Below, one piece after another: positions 31,767 through 40,282 of a DNA stretch of 64,000 nucleotides. The stretch is from NCBI RefSeq assembly GCF_947090785.1, contig NZ_OX352320.1:1488001-1552000 (forward strand), given 5' to 3'. The notes beneath the pieces were generated by a model. That model was not told the origin of the DNA. It did not search any database and was given only the letters and a program-made list of their open reading frames with translations. This stretch comes from Rheinheimera sp. MM224 (GTDB taxonomy: Bacteria > Pseudomonadota > Gammaproteobacteria > Enterobacterales > Alteromonadaceae). Position 1 is the first letter of the stretch. Each line of letters opens with the position of its first letter. The position numbers and the translations under genes are program-made.

Positions 31767-32358
31767 ACCGTGCATTATCGTTGCAAGTGGACCAAGTGCA
31801 TCTGGATTTGTGGCTCCAGCTCATATTCCCGTTATTGCTGTGAATGGCGCCATTGAATGGCTGAATCGTGCAGATTATGCATTTACGTTGGACCCATCCA
31901 AAGTAAATACGGCTCGCATGTTGCCACACAACCAAAGACCTGGTGTGAACTATGTAGCAGCTGTTCCTGTTGGATATCCATTGCCGGCTAACGTTACTCG
32001 CTATAACCGAGTGGCGAAGCGTGGAGCAGAACCAACTGATAAAAAAAGTGTTGAATGGGTGCTTTGGCGGTATTCCTGTGTAAAGGGAATTAATACGACA
32101 CCAGGCCACATCAATACAGGTAATAGCAGCTGGGGCGCTTTAGGTCTGGCATATCACCTTGGATTTACTGACGTTGCATTAATTGGTGTTGATGGCAGTA
32201 CGGATCTGAAAGTGGATGGCGGCAATAGTTATGAACTTCGCCATTTAAACCCGTTGTTTGCTTCGGCCTTACCGCAAATAAATGTTGTTAGTTGCGGAAA
32301 GTTGAACAGCATTCCTCAAATGAGCTTTGATCAATGGTTAGCGAAAATAAACCTCTGA
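31759..32358 (+). CDS. Second ASGPS-loop protein, paralogue of the previous gene
   Basis: This encodes 199 residues. IIVASGPSASGF at the start, IPVIAVNGAIEWL, and VALIGVDGSTDL near the end give the same fold pattern as the previous product, so the two are probably paralogues acting together. It overlaps both neighbours. Confidence 0.55.
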   Translation: MLKPCIIVASGPSASGFVAPAHIPVIAVNGAIEWLNRADYAFTLDPSKVNTARMLPHNQRPGVNYVAAVPVGYPLPANVTRYNRVAKRGAEPTDKKSVEWVLWRYSCVKGINTTPGHINTGNSSWGALGLAYHLGFTDVALIGVDGSTDLKVDGGNSYELRHLNPLFASALPQINVVSCGKLNSIPQMSFDQWLAKINL

Positions 32359-33005
32359 TAGCTACTGTGCTGCGATCTGGTGGTGACTATAAGCCAGAGC
32401 ATGTGCAATGGCTGCATAAGCAGCTACCAAAGTATTTTGATTCTGTATGCTTTTCCGATGTTGTTATCCCGGGTGTAACCACTATCCCGCTCATTCACAA
32501 CTGGCCTGGTTGGTGGAGCAAATTAGAGTTGTTCAGGCCTGACATTACTTCTGATATTTTCTATCTGGATCTGGATACGGTAATCACTGGTGACATTACC
32601 CAGCTGATTGAAACTGCAGCTGGTAAAAGCACTGTCTTATGTGACTTTTACCACGAAAGAACCAGCATGATTGGTTCAGGTCTTATGTACATATCCAACA
32701 GCGACAAGGCGGCAATATGGGCCGATTTCACTTCAAATCCAGCCCAGCATATGGCTTGTTGTAAAACCCGTGAGAAATGGGGTGACCAAGGCTATTTGCA
32801 GCATTTCCTTGGTCATGTCCAGCGCTGGCAACACATTGCTCAGTCACAGGTTGTTAGTTACAAAAAAGATGTAGCCAGCCGAGGCAGTTATCCAAAGGCT
32901 ATCGGCAATGGCCAGGTACCAAGCACAGCCAAAATAGTCTGCTTTCATGGCAATCCACGGCCTTGGCAGATAAAGGCTAATTGGATCCCTTCGGTTAAAG
33001 TTTAG
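32334..33005 (+). CDS. Glycosyltransferase (GT8/GT-A-like)
   Basis: This encodes 223 residues. DIFYLDLDTVITGDI contains the DxD metal-binding motif. MIGSGLMYISN, a WGDQGYLQ segment and a VCFHGNPRPW end are typical of GT-A glycosyltransferases such as GT8. With its two upstream partners it may modify a virion protein or host surface glycan. Confidence 0.75.
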   Translation: MVSENKPLIATVLRSGGDYKPEHVQWLHKQLPKYFDSVCFSDVVIPGVTTIPLIHNWPGWWSKLELFRPDITSDIFYLDLDTVITGDITQLIETAAGKSTVLCDFYHERTSMIGSGLMYISNSDKAAIWADFTSNPAQHMACCKTREKWGDQGYLQHFLGHVQRWQHIAQSQVVSYKKDVASRGSYPKAIGNGQVPSTAKIVCFHGNPRPWQIKANWIPSVKV

Positions 33006-33013
33006 GAAAAGCC

Positions 33014-33484
33014 ATGGCAGCCAGATCTGAATTCAGCTTAGTTGGCATGAAACCAATAGCAGGCAAGCTGAAAAAATTAACCCAAGAACTTTCATTTAAA
33101 GCCAGTAGAGCGGCTATGCGTGAAGCATTTAGGCCAGTTGCTAAAGCAGCCAGACAAAATGCAGCGGCTGTAGACAGTCCTTTTACTGCACGAAAGATAC
33201 GTGACAATGTTCGCCTGCAGTTTGCCACCCGTTTTTATCGGGAAACTGGGTTGCTGATGTACAGAGTTGGTGTTGCCAGTAAAAGAGGCCCAATACCTCG
33301 CGGCAATCCTGATGAAGGTAAAGGTGGAAACACTCCACATTGGCACCTGTTGGAGATTGGTACTGAAAAAATGAGAGCGCAGCCAATGTTAAGGCCAGCT
33401 TTAGCAAATAACGTAGGTGTCGTTTTAGATAAGCTTGCCACAGGCCTTGAAGAACAAATTAATAAAATAGTGACCGGACTATGA
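33014..33484 (+). CDS. HK97 gp10-like tail/neck protein
   Basis: This encodes 156 residues. The start FSLVGMKPIAGKLKKLTQEL and the end HWHLLEIGTEKMRAQPMLRPAL are the two hallmarks of the HK97-gp10-like family. It overlaps the tail terminator gene by 4 bases. Confidence 0.88.
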   Translation: MAARSEFSLVGMKPIAGKLKKLTQELSFKASRAAMREAFRPVAKAARQNAAAVDSPFTARKIRDNVRLQFATRFYRETGLLMYRVGVASKRGPIPRGNPDEGKGGNTPHWHLLEIGTEKMRAQPMLRPALANNVGVVLDKLATGLEEQINKIVTGL

Positions 33485-33849
33485 TTCTTCCACCAATTTT
33501 TACCGTCTGCAAAGCATCAACTGCAGTCACAGCATTACTCGGTTCAAACCCAGTACGGTTTTATCCTTTTGGTACAGCCCCGCAAGACGGTGAAACGCCT
33601 TACGCTGTATGGCAGGGAATAAACGGTCAGCCAATCAATTCACTATCCGACAGGCCAGACATCGAAGACCATAGCTTGCAAATCGATGTGTATGGAACTA
33701 CAGCAGAAGAAACTCTCGCAGTAGCGGCAGCTATAGAGTATGCCATCGAAACTGAAAGCCATATAACACGCTACAGTGACCAAGGTCAGGACCAAGAAAC
33801 GCTTAAATTCCGCATCAGTTTTGATGTCGACTGGTTTGTAAGTCGTTAA
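33481..33849 (+). CDS. Tail terminator (DUF3168-like)
   Basis: This encodes 122 residues. It has RFYPFGTAPQDGETPYAVWQ, then HSLQIDVYG and a terminal ISFDVDWFV strand, fitting DUF3168/HK97 gp11-type proteins that cap the tail tube. Confidence 0.85.
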   Translation: MILPPIFTVCKASTAVTALLGSNPVRFYPFGTAPQDGETPYAVWQGINGQPINSLSDRPDIEDHSLQIDVYGTTAEETLAVAAAIEYAIETESHITRYSDQGQDQETLKFRISFDVDWFVSR

Positions 33850-33867
33850 CCCCATTCAACGAATAAG

Positions 33868-33893
33868 AGCCCTGGCAAATGCCGGGGCTTTTT
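33868..33893 (+). terminator. Hairpin terminator
   Basis: AGCCCTGGC and GCCGGGGCT pair (one G-T) around AAAT and are followed by TTTTT. It is located after the tail terminator gene. Confidence 0.75.
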
Positions 33894-33981
33894 GTTTCCT
33901 TGCGCAAGGAAATAGACCGGCTGCTTTTGCAGTCTTTAATACCGTCGTGAGGCGGTGCGATCCAGTATTGGAGCAACACAA

Positions 33982-34470
33982 ATGGCAATCAGAACCCAAG
34001 GAACACAGCTTTACACCATTGACCCTGAAAACGGCTTAGTGCTGAAAGTTAACTGTGTAACTTCCATTGATGGTATCGACGCTACCATCGGCGATATCGT
34101 CACTTCATGTCTTGAGGCGGAATCAAACACTTATGAACCCGGCATGTCTGAACCAGGCACTGTTACTTTTGGTGTTAATCCAGACCCTCGCGACACTTCA
34201 CATTTCCGTCTGCACGCCCTTAAAACTGGCAAAGTTGTACTGCCGTGGGCAATCGGTTGGTCAGACGGTAAAGATATCGAGCCTGAAGTAGCCACCGATA
34301 GTAACGGTGAATACATGTTCGATTTACCAGAAGACCGTTCGTGGATTGTGTTCGAAGGTTTTATGAACAGCTTTCCATTCTCGTTCGCGGCCAACGCGGT
34401 GGTGGCTTCAACTGTTGGTATCCGCATTTCAGGCGGTGATCCAATCCCTGTTCCAAAATCAGCATCATAA
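33982..34470 (+). CDS. Major tail tube protein
   Basis: This encodes 162 residues from the ATG at 33982. MAIRTQGTQLYTID, the acidic middle and the FNSFPFSFAANAVVASTVGIRISG-type end (split over about residues 128-150) fit siphophage tail tube proteins. It is placed between terminator and chaperone genes as expected. Confidence 0.8.
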   Translation: MAIRTQGTQLYTIDPENGLVLKVNCVTSIDGIDATIGDIVTSCLEAESNTYEPGMSEPGTVTFGVNPDPRDTSHFRLHALKTGKVVLPWAIGWSDGKDIEPEVATDSNGEYMFDLPEDRSWIVFEGFMNSFPFSFAANAVVASTVGIRISGGDPIPVPKSAS

Positions 34471-34478
34471 GGTGAAGC

Positions 34479-34919
34479 ATGGAACTTACGTTACAAACAC
34501 TTCAGGAGGCTGGGGCATTCACCCCAGCTCAGCCTGTAAAGCAAGAAATCAGCTGGGTAAATGATAAAGGCGAAACTGTTACTTGTGACACTTATATTCG
34601 CCTGAAGAGTTACGCTACTGTTGTCCAGGAAAGCCTGCATCATAACCAAGGTATCGATGCTGTCGCTGCCAAAATTGCCGCAAGCGTGGTAGATCAAAAC
34701 AACAAAACTGTGTTCTCTGCCGCCGATATAGTTGGTAGTGCCGAACGAGGTCCTATTTGCTCAGGTCTAACATTTGCCCTGCTTGGCGCAATAAGTAAAG
34801 CGAACGGTGTGGGTGAATCAGCAGACCCAAAGTCATTAGTTCCGACGAAGAATTCTGGGCAGACCTTGTCCTCGCCGGAGTCGGCGGCCGAACAATCAAC
34901 GAAGCCAAGCGAAACCTAA
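34479..34919 (+). CDS. Tail assembly chaperone G (0-frame product)
   Basis: This encodes 146 residues. It lies directly between tail tube and tape measure, the lambda G position. The last 31 residues after the slippery site are in the 0 frame (PTKNSGQTLSSPES...). Most ribosomes would make this form. Confidence 0.8.
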   Translation: MELTLQTLQEAGAFTPAQPVKQEISWVNDKGETVTCDTYIRLKSYATVVQESLHHNQGIDAVAAKIAASVVDQNNKTVFSAADIVGSAERGPICSGLTFALLGAISKANGVGESADPKSLVPTKNSGQTLSSPESAAEQSTKPSET

Positions 34920-35209
34920 CATATAAAGAAGCTCTGATATGGATGTCATTCAGAAAAAAACATGGGCCCTTGTCCGCTCAGCACAGGATGGTAGACATAG
35001 CTGCAGCGCAAATGCATTTGTTGAGCAGTGTTAACGGCGGGAAAATGGAACTTAATAAGTTCCGGATATACGCAACTCAAGATGCTGCCAGCGAAGAACC
35101 AGTTAGTTTTGAAACAGCCTTTAAGTTTATCGCTGCTCAAGCATCAGGAAAATCAGCTAATAGCTCTAAAGTAAAATTCAGGCGCTCAACAAAGAAAGTG
35201 TCCCAATGA
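34479..35209 (+). CDS. Tail assembly chaperone GT (frameshift product)
   Basis: A -1 shift at 34826-34832 joins the G frame to SSDEEFWADLVLAGVGG, then INEAKRNLTYKEALIW and onward to the stop at 35209. The result is a G-T fusion of about 243 residues. The T part has no independent ribosome site near the ATG at 34943, and its coding quality extends upstream of that ATG to just after the slip site. GT recruits tail tube subunits to the tape measure. Confidence 0.85.
34826..34832 (+). other. Programmed -1 frameshift site CCCAAAG
   Basis: The site is in frame as C CCA AAG, the X XXY YYZ form, and would slip to CCC AAA G. It is equivalent to GGGAAAG in lambda G/GT. The first -1-frame stop upstream (TGA about 15 bases before) forces the shift to occur close to this site. 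Confidence 0.88.
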
Positions 35210-35260
35210 TGCTCATCAGCTATATCGATCTCAGTCTCTGGAAAATTCAAAAATAAATAG

Positions 35261-35282
35261 AACCCGCTTCGGCGGGTTTTTT
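35261..35282 (+). terminator. Intercistronic hairpin (AACCCGC type)
   Basis: The stem AACCCGC/GCGGGTT with a TTCG loop and a T run lies between the chaperones and the tape measure gene. Confidence 0.75.
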
Positions 35283-35324
35283 ATTGGAAAATAATTAAGT
35301 CAATGCCGGGAGGCATAGCAATCT

Positions 35325-38300
35325 ATGTCAAATAAGTCGCTTGGCAATTTAACTGTTAATCTGGTACTGAACACCGGCAGTTTTACCGAGGGTTATACCA
35401 GTGCTGACCGTGTATTCAATCAAATGAATGCCCAGGTAGAACGCCAGCAAAAGGCTTTAGAAAAACTAACCAAGCAGTTTGATCCTACAACAGCAAAGCT
35501 ACGTGAATTAGCAGATTCGCAGCGCGTTTTAAATGATTTAATGGCAGGTGGTGCGGTCAGTAATCAAACTTACGATCGCTTGTCGTCTCAACTTCAAAAA
35601 ATGAGTGATGAGGTTTATTCAGCTAATTCAGCATTGGCTGAGCAAGCCAGGCAAGTAAGCCAGCTCGTCAATCAGCTGGATCCAGCCATTGCGAAGTATG
35701 CAGAGTTAGACATCATGCAAAACCGCTTGCAGGAAGGGTTAAAAGCAGGCCTGGTTTCGACTGATGATTTTGAACGCTATTCGGCCAAGCTAGCCAGTAC
35801 CAGAGAGGAATATGACAAGCTTTATACCTCTGCTGGCAAGCTAGCTACGGAGCAAGAAAAGCAGCAACAAGAGCTATCCAATATTTTACGGCTTTTAGAC
35901 CCGGTAAACACAAAGCTTGCAGAATTAGACGTTCAGCAACAAAAGCTGGTATCTGGTTTAAGTGCAGGAACTATAAACCAGACTCAATATGATCAGGCCA
36001 CGGCTAAGCTAAATGAAATGCGCAATGCCATTGATGGCACCACAGAAGCGCAGCGTTTGGCTGAAGTAGAAACAAGTAAACAGGTTACTGAATTACAAAG
36101 GCTTTCAGCGCGGTTAGATCCGTTAACTTATGAATTTAAAGAACTAGATAAAGCACAGCGGTTGCTTCAGTCGGGTTTAGATAAAGGTCTAATAAATTCT
36201 ACTGAATTCGAAAGAATGTCAGCAGAGGTTAATCGTTCAAAAAAGGCATTAAACGACTTAACCAATACCAACAAAGCTACAGAGCTTTCAGCAAAACAAT
36301 TAAAGCAATCGCTTGCTGGTTTACCAGCCCAATTCACAGACATTGTTGTATCACTGCAGGGCGGGCAGAATCCATTCACTGTATTTTTACAACAGGGTGG
36401 TCAAATTAAAGACCAGTTTGGCGGCGGGTTGCCTGCGGTTAAAGCAATGGCGGGTTATATTGCGGGTTTAATCAATCCATTCACAGTAGCAGCAGGTGCA
36501 GCAGGTGTTTTAGGTTACGCCTACTACAAAGCCAGCATTGAGCAGGATAAGTTCCGTGACTCAATTATTTTTACGGGTAATGCAGCCGGAGTAACGGTTG
36601 ATGGCCTTAATGAAATGAGTAAGCAACTGTCAGCCACAATAGGAACGCAGGGCAAAGCAGCTGAAGCAATAGCCGCCGCCGCGACAACCGGAAAATTCAC
36701 TGCAGCTCAGTTGGCGCTAGTTTCAGAATCCGCCGTTCGCATGGAGAAAGTTACCGGAAAGGCCATTGACGATACAGTCAAAGAATTTGAGAAATTAGCC
36801 AAAGAACCAGCTAAGGAAATAGCCAAACTAAACGAAGAGCAAAATTTTCTGACTGTAGCTATTTATGAGCAGATTAAAGCTTTAGAGGATCAGGGTAGAA
36901 CGCAGGAAGCGGCAACTCTTGCTATGAAAACCTATTCAGATGTGACTGAAGATAGAACATCAAAAGTTCTGGAAAGTCTCGGCTACATAGAAAGCGCTTG
37001 GAACAGTATTAAAAGTGCTTCTTCAGGTGCTTTAAACTCAATAATGGATATTGGCCGGCCGGAGCAAATATCAGAACAACTTGAAAAATTACGTGCAGAG
37101 CTAGAACGTGCAAAAAATCCAACCACGTCTTCAACACCAATAATTACTGGTGCAGGTTTAGCACCTGCAGCCCCACTGGGAGTCGTTGATCAGCAAAGAA
37201 TAAAGTACTTAGAAAAAGAAATAAACCTGCTTGAAACCAAGCAGAGCAAGATGGAGCTGGACGCAAACGGAGAGCGCCTTCGGGCAGAGTTAACGAAAAT
37301 AGGCATTGAAGCATCACAGCGACTATCTAAAGAAATGGATAGTCTTGCCAGTAAAACTGAGAAAAAAATAAAGAACTAAAGGAATTTTGGCAGACGGTAC
37401 AAGACTTGAGAAGGGCTGACCCTACTAATGAACTGGTATCAGACGAATCAATTGCAAAGTTTCTGGCCAACATAAACAAAAAATACGAAGAAACAAAAAG
37501 CAAAATAACCGACACAGCAGCTCAGCGCCTGCTTATGCAGCTAAACGAGCAGCAGGCCGCTTTATCAGCACAGTTGGAAAGCAGCGAAAATCTTACTAAA
37601 TCACAAAAAGCATTGGCTGAGTTTGAACAGCAAATAGCCGATATTAAAGAAAAGAAAATCCTTACCGCAGATCAAAAGAGCCTGCTTGCCAACGAGCAGC
37701 AATTACGGATAGAGCATCAGCAGAATGTTGCACTAGATGAACAGCTTAAAAAGAAAAACGAACTGATTGACCTGGATAATCAGAGGGCAGGTTTGGATGC
37801 AATGCTGAGAAATCAGCAACAGGGTTACACTGATCAGTTGGCAGCCTATGGAGGTAGCGATAAAGAGATCCAGCGTTTAAAAGAAGAACAAAAAATCAGG
37901 GAAGAAACCAACAAGATGATAGCTCAGTTGAATGCGGAAAAATCCAGCATGTCTTCAGAGACTTATCAGGCCCAACTAGAAGAACTTCAAAACTACCAAG
38001 ATAAGAGTTTGGAAATCTATAAAAACTCTTACGAACAAATTGCAGAAGTTGAAGCGGACTGGGCTGCTGGAGCAAATAAAGCGCTGCTTAATTATGCAGA
38101 GGAATACGAAAATCAGTTTCAAAGCATGGCGGATGCAGTAAATGGAATTTTAAGCAGTTCCACTTCTGCTATCAGTGATGGATTGGCCGATATTATTACT
38201 GGCACATCAAGTGTTGAAGATGCTTTCAAAAGCATGGCTCTTGGCATGTCTAACGCTGTTATTAATGCATTAACAGAGATGGCTGCTGAATGGTTGGTTT

Positions 38301-38956
38301 ATCAGGCAGTTCAGATGATTGTTGGTAAAAGTACTCAAGCTGGCGCCGCAACAGCTATGACTTTTAATGCTTTGGCATCACAACAAATGGCAGCAATCAA
38401 TGCTTTTGCATCTACAGCTGCAATACCAATAGTCGGACCAGCTCTTGCGCCCGCAGCAGCAGCCACGGCTATCGGTTTAACCGCACCATTTGTAACTGCT
38501 GTTACAGCCTTCTCTACTTCAGGCATCGCTGGTATGGCTCACGATGGTATAGACAATATACCAAGAGAGGGCACTTGGTTACTTGATGCTGGAGAGCGTG
38601 TTCTTAGCCCTAATCAGAATAAAGACCTTACCAACTTTTTAAACTTAAATAATGAAATGATGAAAGGCTACAACGAAGGCTTAGCGACTATGCCAAAGTT
38701 CGATGATGGTATCCCAGCTATGCGAGGTGCATCAGCTGCTGAGATAGGCTCAGTAAACCGTAACGACATCTCCATATCAGTACCAGTAGTAATACACGGC
38801 GATCCGGACGAGAAAACCTTGAGGCTAATTCAAAAGGCTACCGCGGATGGCGCTGCTATGGCCTACCGGAAAATATCCGGCGATTTAGCTACTGGCCGTG
38901 GCGATGTGAGCAAAGCGGTGCAGGGTGGTTGGTCAGTTAGCAGGAGAAAAAGATAA
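35325..38956 (+). CDS. Tape measure protein, frame interrupted at an A7 run
   Basis: The first frame runs 684 residues to a stop at 37379. The second starts in effect at 37369 and runs to 38956. One more A in the run at 37362-37368 would join them into about 1210 residues (EKKNKELKEFW across the site). The N-terminal 340 residues contain four units of about 75-85 residues with the pattern DP-x-AKLxELDxxQ...GLxxGxI. Hydrophobic tape-measure segments follow (AGYIAGLINPFTVAAGAAGV), and a C-terminal part has Ala-rich helices. The length sets the tail length. A sequencing indel is likely. Confidence 0.85.
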
Positions 38957-39426
38957 TGGCCGATTTGCCGGAATATCCACACGACCTGCTGCCACTGCCA
39001 TTGCGTGAAGGTTATGGCCTTACCCCAGTTAGCCCGCTGATGCGCACTGACATGCAATCTGGCAGGGCAAAACAAAGACGCCGCTATCAAAGTACTCCAA
39101 CTCAGGCCCCCATTAATTGGATTTTCATTCAGCCCGGACAAGCGTTGCTTTTCGAGCAGTGGTACCAACACGTGCTGATGGACGGTGTGCTTTGGTTCAA
39201 TATGAAGTTACGCACCCCTGAAGGCGTTAAATTTTACAAATGTCGATTCATGGATATCTATAAAGGCGGAGAGCTTGACGGTCCAAACTACTGGCGATAC
39301 TCGGCAGAACTCGAACTCTGGGAGCGCCCAACAATGGATCCTATGTGGGTGACTTATTACCCTGCAGCTATCCGGTATATGAATGTGATCGACCTGGCTT
39401 TAAACAGGGAGTGGCCTGAGGCATGA
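38956..39426 (+). CDS. Minor tail protein
   Basis: This encodes 156 residues. INWIFIQPGQALLFEQWYQH and FYKCRFMDIYKGGELDG, YWRYSAELELWERP are features of the distal tail/minor tail proteins that follow the tape measure. The start overlaps the tape measure stop (TAATG). Confidence 0.7.
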   Translation: MADLPEYPHDLLPLPLREGYGLTPVSPLMRTDMQSGRAKQRRRYQSTPTQAPINWIFIQPGQALLFEQWYQHVLMDGVLWFNMKLRTPEGVKFYKCRFMDIYKGGELDGPNYWRYSAELELWERPTMDPMWVTYYPAAIRYMNVIDLALNREWPEA

Positions 39427-39905
39427 CGGTATTAGATACCCTGTATGTGAGTGGTGGCGAAGAAGTTATTTTAACCACGCTTGAATTCAATGACGGTGTT
39501 AATCACTTCTTTTTAGTCGACGGATTCACCGATATAACAGCCACTCTCGAAAATGCTGAAGTAAAAGAATTTGAAGCTTTCCCGCTACAGGTGGCTAGGC
39601 CAGCACGAAATGCTGATGGTACTCAAGATCTGCAAATAGCTATTTGTAATGTGGCTGGCATGGTAAGCACCTACTTAAGAGAAATGATCGAGGCTGATCG
39701 AAAGGGCGTTGTTGTATGCCGTTTCTATAGCTCTGCTGATTTGGCAGCGCCTGCAGAACCGCCGTTAACGCTGACGGTAAAAGGTGGCGCTTGGACACCC
39801 ATGCAGGCAGATATTGTTGCCGGCTACATGAATATTTTAGATACAGCCTGGCCACGGAAGTTATTCACTCCAAACACTCACCCCGGACTACGGTACATCC
39901 CATGA
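39423..39905 (+). CDS. Tail protein, DUF1833 type
   Basis: This encodes 160 residues. It is beta-rich, with EVILTTLEFND, FEAFPLQVARPARNADGTQDL and NILDTAWPRKLFTPNTHPGL, matching DUF1833 proteins (lambda L-like position). It is coupled by 4-base overlaps on both sides. Confidence 0.8.
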   Translation: MTVLDTLYVSGGEEVILTTLEFNDGVNHFFLVDGFTDITATLENAEVKEFEAFPLQVARPARNADGTQDLQIAICNVAGMVSTYLREMIEADRKGVVVCRFYSSADLAAPAEPPLTLTVKGGAWTPMQADIVAGYMNILDTAWPRKLFTPNTHPGLRYIP

Positions 39906-40282
39906 TCAATGTAGAACACTACCTCTACGGCAAATACGTGGAGGGTGGCCGCGCTTGGCCTGAAGTTGACTGTTACGGCATCATCATGAAGCTACGTGAA
40001 GACCTTGGCTTAAAGCCATGGCCGATTTTTGATGGTGTAACCAAACGCGAAAACGGCCTTCACAAAATGGGTAAACAATTAATACAAAACCTCACCCCAT
40101 GTGAGCCGCAAGAGGGCGCCGGAGTGGCTTGTTATAAAGGCTCTTGCATGGTGCATGTGGCTATGGTTGTGAATACTCCAACTGGCTTAGAGGTAGCTGA
40201 ATGTAACCCGGGCACCAATGTCACATTTACCCCACTCAGACGGTTCAAGCGCAGGTATTTGCGGCTGGAGTTTTACTTATGA
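39902..40282 (+). CDS. NlpC/P60-like tail tip peptidase
   Basis: This encodes 126 residues from the ATG at 39902 (ATGA overlap). The catalytic Cys lies in EVDCYGIIMKL and the His in SCMVHVAMVV, the NlpC/P60 order. It resembles the peptidase part of lambda K, which cuts peptidoglycan during DNA entry or helps tail tip assembly. Confidence 0.8.
   Translation: MINVEHYLYGKYVEGGRAWPEVDCYGIIMKLREDLGLKPWPIFDGVTKRENGLHKMGKQLIQNLTPCEPQEGAGVACYKGSCMVHVAMVVNTPTGLEVAECNPGTNVTFTPLRRFKRRYLRLEFYL

Noticed and set aside
37362..37379. Programmed -1 ribosomal frameshift in the tape measure at A7
   Set aside because: The 0-frame register is G AAA AAA A, not X XXY YYZ, and tape measures are not known to need such a shift; an indel is simpler.
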